DNA from: Streptomyces sp. HUAS MG91
Lineage (GTDB): Bacteria; Actinomycetota; Actinomycetes; Streptomycetales; Streptomycetaceae
Direction: 5' to 3'
Assembly (NCBI RefSeq): GCF_040529335.1
Contig: NZ_CP159534.1
Span: 5,084,001 to 5,148,000 of the forward strand
Length of the DNA stretch: 64,000 nucleotides
Below the pieces are notes generated by a model. The model worked only from the letters and a program-made list of their open reading frames with translations, had not been told where the DNA came from and made no database searches. Position numbers and translations under genes: made by a program. Shown piece after piece: positions 36,064 through 44,125 of the stretch. The first letter of the stretch is position 1, and each line of letters opens with the position of its first letter.

Positions 36064-37605
36064 CTAGGTGGGATCCAGGCCGTGGCTGCGCAGCCACGGC
36101 AGGGGGTCGATCGCGGAGCCGCCGCCGGGCCGTACCTCGAAGTGCAGGTGCGGTCCGGTCGAGTTCCCGGAGTTGCCCGACCGCGCGATGACGTCCCCGG
36201 CCTTGACCGGGCCGCTCATCACGGTGTGCGCGGAGAGGTGGCAGTACCAGGTCTCGGTGCCGTCCTTGGCGGTCACTATCGCCATGTTCCCGTACGCGCT
36301 GTTCCACTGCGTCCGTACGGTGCCGTCCGTCGCGGCCATCACCGGAGTCCCGTAGCTCACGGGGAAGTCGATGCCGGAGTGCACGGACATCCAGTTGATG
36401 CCGGCCTGTCCGTAGTAGGCGCTCAGCCCGCGCTGCTTCACCGGCAGCGCGAACTTCGGGCGCGCCGCCTCCTTGCGCGCGGCCTCCTCGGCGGCCTTCT
36501 TGCGGTCCGCCTCCTGCTTGGCCTTCAGGTCGATACGTTCCTGGGTGCGGCTCGCCCGGTCGGCGAAGTCACCGGCGTCCTGGGAGAGATCGGCGAGCTG
36601 GGTGTCCAGCTTGTTGTTGGCCGCGGACGGCTTCACGGCGGTCGCGTCGGACGCGGTCATCGCCTGCGTCCCGGTGTCGTCGTCGCTTCCGCCGACCCCG
36701 ACCGAGGCCGCCGCGATTCCGGCGATGCCGACCACGCACACCGACGGCACGGCGATGGTGAGGAGCGCGGAGCGCTTGGCGGGCGTGCGGCGGCGGGACC
36801 GGCCGCGGGCCGCGGCGCGCGAGCTGGACTCCCGCTGCTCGGGGGCCGGTTCGGGATGCTCCGCGACCGGCTCGGCGGCGTCGTGGTCCGGGGCGGCGTC
36901 GGGCACGGGCTCGTGCACGGCTTCCATCCGGCCGGTGTCCGTGGCGGGGGTGCCCGCGGAGTTCCACTGCGTGGCGTCGTAGGCGCCCGTGTCGTACGCC
37001 GTCGCACCGAAGACCGGCGACTCGAAGGTCTGCGTGTCGAGGGTCTGCGTGCCGAGGTGCTGGGCGTCGAGGGTCTGCGTGTCGAAGGCCGGGGCCTGGA
37101 AGGCCTGGGTCTCGAAGGTCTGCGTCTCGAAGCTCTGGGTCTCGAAGCTCTGGGCCGCGAACGTCTGCGTGTCGAAGGCCGGGGCCTCGAAGGTCTGGGT
37201 CGCGAACGTCTGAGTCTCGAAGGTCTGCGTGCCGGCGAACGCCGTCGTGTCCCACTGGCCGGTGTGCTGCTGCCCGGCGGAGCCGGACTGGGCCGGGATG
37301 CCGCCGGTCTGCTGGTACCCGGAGGCGGGCCAGGCGCCGGTCGTGTCGTAGCTGCCGGTGTCGTACGAGGACGCGTACGGGTCGGTGAACTGCTGCTGGT
37401 GTCCGGGGTCGGCGTACCAGTGACCGGTGTCGTAGGAGCCCGTGTCGTAGGAACCGGTCGCTTGGGAACCGATGCCGTGGGAACCGGTGTCGTAGGGGCT
37501 GTCGCCCGGCAGGTCACCGAAGAGCGGATCGGTGGCGAAGCTGGTCGTGGAGTAACCGTCGTGTGCCGCGTAGTGCGCGGTCCCCGACGGATGACGGTCG
37601 TTCAC
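36064..37605 (-). CDS. Membrane-anchored M23 peptidase with a period-5 repeat domain
   Basis: 513 aa from GTG 37605 (AGAGAAG upstream). Layout: two cytoplasmic low-complexity arrays, an Arg-rich segment (265-278), one membrane helix (about 280-302), coiled coil (332-382) and a C-terminal LytM/M23 Zn peptidase with H409-x3-D413 (HSGIDF) and HLH at 486-488. Residues 127-211 show an aromatic or Leu residue every fifth position (F129, F134 ... L189 ... Y209), 17 units in all, typically QTFET. A shorter YDTGS array with the same period covers about 37-60. It should cleave peptidoglycan outside, while the repeat lies inside the cell. Confidence 0.9.
   Translation of the reverse strand: MNDRHPSGTAHYAAHDGYSTTSFATDPLFGDLPGDSPYDTGSHGIGSQATGSYDTGSYDTGHWYADPGHQQQFTDPYASSYDTGSYDTTGAWPASGYQQTGGIPAQSGSAGQQHTGQWDTTAFAGTQTFETQTFATQTFEAPAFDTQTFAAQSFETQSFETQTFETQAFQAPAFDTQTLDAQHLGTQTLDTQTFESPVFGATAYDTGAYDATQWNSAGTPATDTGRMEAVHEPVPDAAPDHDAAEPVAEHPEPAPEQRESSSRAAARGRSRRRTPAKRSALLTIAVPSVCVVGIAGIAAASVGVGGSDDDTGTQAMTASDATAVKPSAANNKLDTQLADLSQDAGDFADRASRTQERIDLKAKQEADRKKAAEEAARKEAARPKFALPVKQRGLSAYYGQAGINWMSVHSGIDFPVSYGTPVMAATDGTVRTQWNSAYGNMAIVTAKDGTETWYCHLSAHTVMSGPVKAGDVIARSGNSGNSTGPHLHFEVRPGGGSAIDPLPWLRSHGLDPT
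36973..37230 (-). repeat. Coding tandem repeat, 15-bp period
   Basis: About 17 degenerate copies of a 15-bp unit encode the period-5 QTFET-like array of the M23 peptidase. Individual copies such as CAGACCTTCGAGACG differ at several sites, so the array has diverged rather than being a recent slippage product. Confidence 0.8.
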
Positions 37606-37754
37606 CAACTTCTCTTTCGCCTCGACAACAGGGGCTGCCAGAGCAGTGCGGCGACTGTACCCGGCAGTACGAGGGCGCGACAATCTTCGGCAGGTTTCCC
37701 GCCCCGCGGAAACGGGCAATCGCCCGTCTTTCGGTGGACTGTGGGCACAGCTTT

Positions 37755-37789
37755 GGCGCTGAGTTCGAGAAACGTTCGACCTCAGCGCC
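37755..37789 (-). terminator. Terminator of the lipase-like gene
   Basis: GGCGCTGAG (37755-37763) pairs with CTCAGCGCC (37781-37789), with an inner TCGA/TCGA pairing. It lies just after the stop of the hydrolase at 37815. Confidence 0.6.
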
Positions 37790-37814
37790 GAGCAGGGCGG
37801 CCGTCAGGCCGTCG

Positions 37815-38726
37815 TCAGGCCACCGTCAGACCGCCGACCGAGTCGGCGGCGCGGGCTCCTTCCGTCGCGGGCGCGGCGTCGAGGGCCTGCCGGACACCGG
37901 CCGCGACCGCCGGGTGCACCGGCAGCGCCAGATGTCCCACGCCGGTCACCCGCACGTTCTGGACGAGCAGGTCGGGGTGGTCCACGCAGGCCGTCTCCAG
38001 CGGAACCATCAAATGGTCGAGGTCGCTCCAGAAACTCACGAAACGCGTCCGGCACCCGGGCGCCGGCTCGTTCAACTCCTCGATCACCGACGAGCCGGGC
38101 CGCATCTGCCGCACGATCGGGTGAGCGTCCGCGAGCGGCACGACCCGGGTGCCCCCGTGCGGGGTGCCGAGCGTGACGAGGGTGCGGACGTGCGCGTCGC
38201 CGCCGAGCCGCTGGACGTAGTAGCGCGCGATGAGGCCGCCCAGGCTGTGCCCGACGATGTCGATCCGCTGCTGCCCGGTGCGCTCGCACAACTGCGTCAC
38301 ATGCCGGGCGAGCAGGGCGGCGGCGGCACGGATGTCGCAGGTCAGCGGCGAGTAGTTGAGCGACTCGACCGGCTGGCCGCCGTGCTGGGCCAGCGTGCGG
38401 CGCAGCAGGACGAAGACGGAACGGTTGTCGATGAAGCCGTGCAGCAGCAGGACCGGGGGCTTCGCCGGGGCCGGCAGGCGGGGCGCGGTGGCCGCCGGCG
38501 CTTCCGGGACCTCCGGTTCCGGGTCCGTGTCGAGCGGCGGAACGGGCGGGAGGACCGGGGGCCTTGGTCGTTCGGGGAGGACGCCCGAGGGGTAGAGGAG
38601 CAGATGCCCGGCCAGGATGGCCAGCTCCAGCGCGGTCGCCTTCAGCAGCGCGATCGACAGACCGGCCAGTCTCGTGGGCAGCAGATGACAGTGCGGGCGA
38701 AAGGGCAGCGCCCTCGTGACCTTCAT
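37815..38726 (-). CDS. Alpha/beta hydrolase, lipase/esterase-like
   Basis: 303 aa. An N-terminal hydrophobic helix (about 20-45) likely anchors it. The fold follows a Pro-rich linker: oxyanion-hole HGFIDNRSVF, nucleophile elbow GHSLGGLIARYYVQ (Ser), and TLGTPHGGTRVV. The catalytic His is probably that of GVGHLALPVHP. The pattern is that of LipA/EstA-like triacylglycerol lipases. ATG 38726 has GGGAGG. The upstream gap 38727-39123 (397 nt) holds only divergent promoter DNA and short dyads; I see no gene there. Confidence 0.85.
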   Translation of the reverse strand: MKVTRALPFRPHCHLLPTRLAGLSIALLKATALELAILAGHLLLYPSGVLPERPRPPVLPPVPPLDTDPEPEVPEAPAATAPRLPAPAKPPVLLLHGFIDNRSVFVLLRRTLAQHGGQPVESLNYSPLTCDIRAAAALLARHVTQLCERTGQQRIDIVGHSLGGLIARYYVQRLGGDAHVRTLVTLGTPHGGTRVVPLADAHPIVRQMRPGSSVIEELNEPAPGCRTRFVSFWSDLDHLMVPLETACVDHPDLLVQNVRVTGVGHLALPVHPAVAAGVRQALDAAPATEGARAADSVGGLTVA

Positions 38727-39123
38727 CGGTCGACCTCCCGTCGGCGCACGGGGGGCCTCGCTGTCCCCCGTGTGCACTCCTGAGGAGCCGGCCGAGCAGG
38801 CGGATGCGCCGCGGGCCGATGTACCGACGCATCGGTCCGTGCGAGTCGGTCCGCACGGCGACGGGAACACCGTGCCACCGTGCCGTGCGGCTGACGGCGC
38901 GGTGGCGCGGCGATCTCGTTGCGGCTCCCCTCGCGCCCGTCCCGGATGCGGCGGATGAACCGCCCAGCGGGGATGCGGCGCGCAGCGAACGTGTCCCACC
39001 GTGTGATTTCCCCCTCGGTCCGCACCGTGAAACGGGCGGTTGCGGGATGCTGTCGATAACGTTCGTTCACTTCGGTTGTCCACGACGGGGTATCCGAGGG
39101 TCAGTCGCTTCAGGGAGGCAGTG

Positions 39124-39540
39124 ATGGGTGTGGCAGCCGGTCCGATCCGCGTGGTCGTCGCGAAGCCGGGGCTCGACGGCCACGATCGCGGGGCCAAGGT
39201 GATCGCGCGTGCCCTGCGCGACGCCGGTATGGAGGTCATCTACACGGGGCTGCACCAGACCCCCGAGCAGATCGTGGACACCGCCATCCAGGAGGACGCC
39301 GACGCGATCGGTCTCTCCATCCTCTCGGGCGCGCACAACACCCTCTTCGCGCGCGTCATCGAGCTGCTGGCCGAGCGGGACGCCGCCGACATCAAGGTCT
39401 TCGGCGGCGGCATCATCCCCGAGGCGGACATCGCTCCGCTGAAGGAGAAGGGCGTCGCGGAGATCTTCACGCCCGGGGCGACGACGGCGTCCATCGTGGA
39501 GTGGGTCAGGACGAACGTCCGGGAGCCCGCCGGAGCGTAG
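39124..39540 (+). CDS. icmB: B12-binding small subunit of isobutyryl-CoA mutase
   Basis: 138 aa. Cobalamin-binding Rossmann-like domain with the DxHxxG motif ([11 protein letters not shown]), [11 protein letters not shown] and [11 protein letters not shown]. The length fits IcmB, which pairs with IcmA to interconvert isobutyryl-CoA and n-butyryl-CoA in valine and fatty-acid metabolism. No large subunit is encoded nearby, so partner assignment is by family. ATG 39124 has GGGAGG five bases upstream; GTG 39121 is too close. The dyad repeats follow. Confidence 0.9.
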   Translation: MGVAAGPIRVVVAKPGLDGHDRGAKVIARALRDAGMEVIYTGLHQTPEQIVDTAIQEDADAIGLSILSGAHNTLFARVIELLAERDAADIKVFGGGIIPEADIAPLKEKGVAEIFTPGATTASIVEWVRTNVREPAGA

Positions 39541-39586
39541 CCCTCCGGGAGGGGCCGGTCGTCGGGCGCGGGTCTCGTCGTGGTCG

Positions 39587-39653
39587 CTCGCGCAGTTCCC
39601 CGCGCCCCTGGGCGAGCGGAGCTCGCTTCCAGGGGCGCGGGGAACTGCGCGAG
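39587..39653. repeat. Extragenic dyad repeat, second complete copy
   Basis: A perfect 24-bp inverted repeat (39587-39610 with 39630-39653), same core as at 20971, around a GAGCGGAGCTC centre. Between convergent icmB and DUF5691. Confidence 0.85.
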
Positions 39654-39689
39654 AAGCGGCCACCGGGGCGCGCGTGAAGAACAACCCGA

Positions 39690-39723
39690 CAGGGGCGCGG
39701 GGAACTGCGCGACCAGCCCCACC
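39690..39723. repeat. Extragenic dyad repeat, additional single arm
   Basis: A third arm of the same family directly follows the copy at 39587-39653, extended by GACCAGCCCCACCGG. Confidence 0.75.
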
Positions 39724-39755
39724 GGGCCGGCACCCGACGACGAACCGCCTCCCCC

Positions 39756-41363
39756 TCAACCCGGCGGCACCAACTCGTCCCGCATGGCCCGGCGCAGCCG
39801 CAACGTGCCGGCCAGCCGCTGAAACGCCTCCCCCCAGTACCCACCCGCCCCGGGCGCCGACCCCTCCGGTTCCTCCACGGCGGCCGTCAGCGCCTCCAGC
39901 CGGACGACCTCCGACGGGTCGAGGCAGCGCTCCGCCAGCCCCATCACCCCACTGAAGCTCCACGGATAACTCCCGGCGTCACGCGCGATGTTCAGTGCGT
40001 CGACGACGGCCTGCCCGAGCGGCACCGCCCACGGCGTGGCACACACCCCGAGCAGCTGGAACGCCTCGGAGAGCCCGTGCGCCGCGATGAACTGCCCCAC
40101 CCACTCGGCCCGTTCGCCCCGCGGCAGCGCGGTGAGCAGCTTCGCCCGCTCCGCCAGCGACACCGCGCCGGGCCCCGCCGCCCCGGCCGCCGTGGCGGGC
40201 CCGAGCAGCGCCCGCGACCATCCGATGTCGTGCTGGCGCACCGCCGCCCGGCACCACGCGGCGTGCAGCTCGCCCTGCCAGTCGTCGGCCACCGGCAGCG
40301 CCACGATCTCCTGCGCGGTGCGCCCGCCGAGCCGGTCCGGCCAGCGGTCGAGCGGGGCTGCCTCCACCAACTGGCCCAGCCACCAGGACCGCTCGCCCCG
40401 CCCCGCCGGCGGCTTGGCGACGACTCCGTCGCGCTCCATCGCCGGGTCGCACTCGTGCGGCGCCTCGATGATGATCGTCGCCGTCGTCCGGTCGAGCGCC
40501 ACGCACGACAGGGCCCGGTCCGCCATGCGGCCGGCGAGCGCGGAGCCCGGCAGCGCGGACAGCAGCTCGGCCGCCGTCGCCCGCACGTTCCTGCTGCGGT
40601 CGCTGAGCGCCCGCTCCAGGAACGGCTCGTCCGCGTCGTCGAGCCCGGTGCGCAGGGAGTCGAGGAACATCAGCCGGTCCTCGGCGCGCTCCGAGCCCCA
40701 GGTGTCCGCGAGGAGCGTGCGGGCCGCCTCGGGGTCGTGCGCGCGGACGATCGAGAGCAGCGCCACCCGCTCCGCGAACAGGCCCTCCTCCCAGAGCCGC
40801 CGGACCCGCTCGGTGTCCTCGGGGGAGGGCAGCGCCGCGCTCGCGCCGGGAGTGGCGCGCAGCGCGAACTTCCAGTCCGGGTTGAGCCGGCCCAGCCACA
40901 GGGCGCGCGGTCCGGCGAAGGCGAGGGCCTGGGGGCGCAGATCGGTGCGGCCGCGCGCCGCGTCGAGCAGCGCGGGCAGCAGTTCGGGCGGTGGCGCGTA
41001 CCCGTGCTCATTGGCCGCGGCCAGCCACTGCGGGAGCAGTTCCAGCAGGTCGGGCGTGGAGCCGCGGCGGGTGGTGCCGGTGCCGGGGCGGTCGGTGAGC
41101 AGCATCGCGAGGCGGCGGCGCGCGGCGGCGGGCAGCGGCGGGCGCGGGTCCTCGCCGGTGGGCTCGGGCAGCGCCACGGCCGGTGCCGGGCGCAGGCCCG
41201 CCCGGTGCCGCAAGGTCTGGGCGGCGGCCTCGTCGAGCAGGGCGCGCGGGCTGGTGCCCGAACGCCGCTCCGTGCCCAGCAGGGCAGCCGTGACGAGGCT
41301 GTCCCAGGTGTGCGCGGTGGTCGGGGTGGTTGTGCTGGTCTGCGGTGTGCTGGTCCGCGTCAT
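39756..41363 (-). CDS. DUF5691 helical-repeat protein of the MoxR/VWA/SWIM system
   Basis: 535 aa from ATG 41363, which has AAAGGA upstream. The sequence opens TWDSLVTAALLGTERR, the DUF5691 hallmark, and the rest is Ala/Leu-rich helical repeats of HEAT-like look (for example ERALSDRSRNVRATAAELLS). No catalytic motif is seen. It is probably an adaptor or scaffold. It lies 49 nt downstream of the SWIM gene on the same strand, in one operon from the damage-type promoter at 42800-42822. Stop lies beside the dyad repeats. Confidence 0.82.
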   Translation of the reverse strand: MTRTSTPQTSTTTPTTAHTWDSLVTAALLGTERRSGTSPRALLDEAAAQTLRHRAGLRPAPAVALPEPTGEDPRPPLPAAARRRLAMLLTDRPGTGTTRRGSTPDLLELLPQWLAAANEHGYAPPPELLPALLDAARGRTDLRPQALAFAGPRALWLGRLNPDWKFALRATPGASAALPSPEDTERVRRLWEEGLFAERVALLSIVRAHDPEAARTLLADTWGSERAEDRLMFLDSLRTGLDDADEPFLERALSDRSRNVRATAAELLSALPGSALAGRMADRALSCVALDRTTATIIIEAPHECDPAMERDGVVAKPPAGRGERSWWLGQLVEAAPLDRWPDRLGGRTAQEIVALPVADDWQGELHAAWCRAAVRQHDIGWSRALLGPATAAGAAGPGAVSLAERAKLLTALPRGERAEWVGQFIAAHGLSEAFQLLGVCATPWAVPLGQAVVDALNIARDAGSYPWSFSGVMGLAERCLDPSEVVRLEALTAAVEEPEGSAPGAGGYWGEAFQRLAGTLRLRRAMRDELVPPG

Positions 41364-41412
41364 GCCGGTTCCTTTCTGACGGGCCGGGAGGCTCGGGGCG
41401 ACGACGTGCGCC

Positions 41413-42792
41413 TCAGCACAGGGATATGACGTCACCGGCGGCGCCGGTCCAGGTGGCCAGCGGGCGGAAACCGCGGTGCCCGCACTCGCCGAACACCGTC
41501 ACCGGCGCCCCGCCCGACACCGCGACCAGCCGCCACAGCCCGGACGCCGCCGACGCCTGCGGTACGAGGGGGAGGGCCGACTTCCCCTCCGCGTCGGCCA
41601 GTTGCCACCCTCCGCCGTCGGGGTCCCGGGCCGGTACGACGTCCGTGAGGGTCACCGGCCACGACTCCAGCCACGGGTCGGCCGTGAGCGCCTCGCCGTA
41701 CGCCGCGAGCGCCGCCCCGACATCGACTCCCGCCGGGCGTACGTCCGTCGGCCGAGCCGCCCCGAACTGCTCGCCCAGCTCCACCCGCGGCGTCCCCGCC
41801 CCGGGATACCCCGCGACCGAGGCGTCCAGGGCCAGGCCGGCCGGCAGGGCCAGCGCCGGGGCGCGGCCCGCGGCGCCGTAGGAGAGGAGGAGCGCGGTGC
41901 GGTGCGCCGCCGTGCCGTACAGCCAGATGCGGCGCGTGGTGAGGTGGCCGTCCGCCGAGTCGTACTGGGCGAGGACCAGCCAGTCGTCCCGCTGCGCGGC
42001 CTGCGTGGCCTGCGTCGGCAGGCCGACACGGGAGCGGACCGTGGCCGCGAGGTCCTCGGGCAGCCCGGCGCGGTGCAGCCAGCCCTGATCGAGGAGATGG
42101 AGCAGCGCGCACTCCTCAAGCAACCGCACCGGCCACCCGGCGCCGGAGCCCGGTATCGCCCCCAACTCCCGCACACGGGCGGCGAGTCCGGGGGCCTGCG
42201 CGTCGACCATGCGGGCCGCCGTCTCCTCCCACAGCCCGTACCCCGCCCGCTCCGCCTGGGCCAGGCCGCCGCGCAGCAGGTCGGTCAGGCGCTGCTCCAG
42301 CTCGGTGGCGCCCGCGGTGATCCGCTGCGCGCGCCGCTCCGCCCTGCGCCGGGCCGCATCCGGGTCGGCCGGCGCGCTCCCGGCGTCCGGAGCGTCCTGC
42401 GCGGTCCTCTTCGCCGCCGCCCGCTGTCTGCGGCCCGCCAGCCACTGCTCCGTCCACTCCGGCGGTGCCTGCCCGTCCGGCACCTGTCCGGCGCCGCCCG
42501 ACCAGAGCAGCAGCAGTCCCAGCGCGTGCTTGCACGGGAACTTCCGGCTCGGACAACTGCACTTGTACGCCGGGCCGCTGCCGCCGCCGGAGTCCCCGCC
42601 GGTGTCGACGATCGTCTGGTACGGCTTGCTGCCGCTGCCCTTGCACAGTCCCCACACCGCCCCCTCGTCCGAACTCCCGGTCTGCGACCAGGGTCCCGCC
42701 GTCCCGAGCTTGCTTCCCGCCTTGCGTGACGCGGTGTCAGGCGCCAGTGCAAGCACCTGGTCCGCTGTCCAGCGCACCCCCTGCTGAGTCAT
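41413..42792 (-). CDS. SWIM zinc-finger protein (YehQ-like)
   Basis: 459 aa. SWIM motif C78-x-C80 ... C87-x-H89 in KCSCPSRKFPCKHALGLLLL; such fingers bind DNA or proteins. The remaining 370 residues are helical with no recognised catalytic residues. It is the first gene of a leftward operon with DUF5691. Its ATG lies seven bases after a TACCGT -10 box, so it is probably leaderless. It is divergent from moxR; in E. coli the similar protein YehQ is encoded with YehL (MoxR), YehM and YehP (VWA). Function of the set is unknown; DNA-damage induction is predicted. Confidence 0.85.
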   Translation of the reverse strand: MTQQGVRWTADQVLALAPDTASRKAGSKLGTAGPWSQTGSSDEGAVWGLCKGSGSKPYQTIVDTGGDSGGGSGPAYKCSCPSRKFPCKHALGLLLLWSGGAGQVPDGQAPPEWTEQWLAGRRQRAAAKRTAQDAPDAGSAPADPDAARRRAERRAQRITAGATELEQRLTDLLRGGLAQAERAGYGLWEETAARMVDAQAPGLAARVRELGAIPGSGAGWPVRLLEECALLHLLDQGWLHRAGLPEDLAATVRSRVGLPTQATQAAQRDDWLVLAQYDSADGHLTTRRIWLYGTAAHRTALLLSYGAAGRAPALALPAGLALDASVAGYPGAGTPRVELGEQFGAARPTDVRPAGVDVGAALAAYGEALTADPWLESWPVTLTDVVPARDPDGGGWQLADAEGKSALPLVPQASAASGLWRLVAVSGGAPVTVFGECGHRGFRPLATWTGAAGDVISLC

Positions 42793-42799
42793 GTCTGCG

Positions 42800-42822
42800 A
42801 CGGTAGGTCCCGCCACTGACAA
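42800..42822 (-). promoter_or_regulatory. RecA-NDp/PafBC-type DNA-damage promoter, SWIM-DUF5691 operon
   Basis: On the minus strand TTGTCAGTGGC (42822-42812), six bases, then TACCGT (42805-42800). The published element (S. rimosus recA, mycobacterial RecA-NDp) is TTGTCRGTG-N8-TAnnnT; this copy matches in full. Confidence 0.8.
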
Positions 42823-42871
42823 TCTCTCCGGAAACCGCTCTGACCTGCGGTGATGGTGAGCGTGACGTCGA

Positions 42872-42894
42872 TTGTCAGTGGCGTGGTGCACCGT
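42872..42894 (+). promoter_or_regulatory. RecA-NDp/PafBC-type DNA-damage promoter, moxR operon
   Basis: TTGTCAGTGGC (42872-42882), six bases, then CACCGT (42889-42894), one mismatch from TAnnnT. It mirrors the leftward copy; the two form a perfect 14-bp inverted repeat 45 bp apart. Confidence 0.7.
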
Positions 42895-43003
42895 GGAATC
42901 CAACGCGCGGCGAGGGCGGTCGGACCGTCCTGTCGTGCTGGTTCGAGCTGGGCGATTCGAAGTGATGCGACGCGCGTTGGACGCGAGTTGGAGGGGGACA
43001 GCC

Positions 43004-44125
43004 ATGACCGTTTCTGTCGAGGAGCAGGCCGGGTCCGACACCGGGGACCAGGCGCTGCGGCCGCACGCCGAGCACGCCTTCGCGCACGAGCTCGCCGCGC
43101 TGGCCGCGCAGGACGACCGGCCGCGGCCGGCCCGCTGGCGGATGTCGCCGTGGGCCGTCGCCACCTATCTGCTGGGCGGCACGCTGCCGGACGGCACGGT
43201 GATCTCACCGAAGTACGTGGGGCCGCGGCGCATCGTCGAGGTGGCCGTGACGACCCTGGCGACCGACCGGGCGCTGCTGCTGCTCGGCGTCCCGGGGACC
43301 GCGAAGACCTGGGTGTCCGAGCACCTCGCCGCGGCCGTGAGCGGCGACTCGACCCTGCTGGTGCAGGGCACGGCCGGCACCCCGGAGGAGGCGATCCGCT
43401 ACGGGTGGAACTACGCACAGCTCCTGGCGCACGGCCCGAGCCGGGACGCCCTGGTGCCCAGCCCGGTCATGCGGGCGATGGCGGAGGGGATGACGGCGCG
43501 GGTCGAGGAGCTGACCCGCATCCCCGCCGACGTGCAGGACACGCTGATCACGATCCTGTCCGAGAAGACCCTGCCCATACCGGAGCTGGGACAGGAGGTG
43601 CAGGCCGTCCGCGGCTTCAACCTGATCGCGACGGCCAACGACCGGGACCGTGGGGTCAATGACCTGTCGAGCGCGCTGCGCCGCCGGTTCAACACGGTGG
43701 TGCTGCCGCTGCCCGCGAGCGTGGAGGCGGAGGTCGACATCGTCTCCCGCCGGGTCGAACAGGTGGGCCGGTCCCTTGAGTTGCCGACCACGCCCGACGG
43801 CATGGACGAGATCCGGCGCGTCGTCACCGTCTTCCGCGAGCTGCGCGACGGCGTGACCTCCGACGGGCGTACGAAGGTCAAGTCGCCGAGCGGCACCCTG
43901 TCGACGGCGGAGGCGATCTCCGTGGTCACCAGCGGCCTGGCCCTGTCCGCGCACTTCGGGGACGGCGTGCTGCGCCCCTCCGACATCGCCGCCGGGATCC
44001 TCGGCGCCGTGGTCCGCGACCCGGCCGCGGACCGGGTGGTCTGGCAGGAGTACCTGGAGGCCGTGGTGCGCGAGCGGGACGGGTGGAAGGACTTCTACCG
44101 GGCCTGCCGCGAGGTGAGCGCATGA
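43004..44125 (+). CDS. MoxR-family AAA+ ATPase (YehL-like)
   Basis: 373 aa. Walker A GVPGTAKT (95-102), sensor-1 FNLIATANDRD and an Arg finger region SSALRRRFNTV. The Walker B acidic pair reads E168-E169 (RVEELTRIPADVQ) instead of the usual D-E, apparently a YehL-subfamily trait. MoxR ATPases act as chaperones that load or remodel complexes with VWA partners. The ATG has GGAGGGGG seven bases upstream. An 11-bp complementarity (42899-42909 with 42971-42981) could fold the 5' leader. Its stop overlaps the DUF5682 start (ATGA). Confidence 0.9.
   Translation: MTVSVEEQAGSDTGDQALRPHAEHAFAHELAALAAQDDRPRPARWRMSPWAVATYLLGGTLPDGTVISPKYVGPRRIVEVAVTTLATDRALLLLGVPGTAKTWVSEHLAAAVSGDSTLLVQGTAGTPEEAIRYGWNYAQLLAHGPSRDALVPSPVMRAMAEGMTARVEELTRIPADVQDTLITILSEKTLPIPELGQEVQAVRGFNLIATANDRDRGVNDLSSALRRRFNTVVLPLPASVEAEVDIVSRRVEQVGRSLELPTTPDGMDEIRRVVTVFRELRDGVTSDGRTKVKSPSGTLSTAEAISVVTSGLALSAHFGDGVLRPSDIAAGILGAVVRDPAADRVVWQEYLEAVVRERDGWKDFYRACREVSA

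Noticed and set aside
39051..39058. GTCGATAA before icmB, like the WhiG -10 GCCGATAA
   Set aside because: The only GAAA upstream is 19 bases away, beyond the 15-16 spacing, so a WhiG promoter is not supported.
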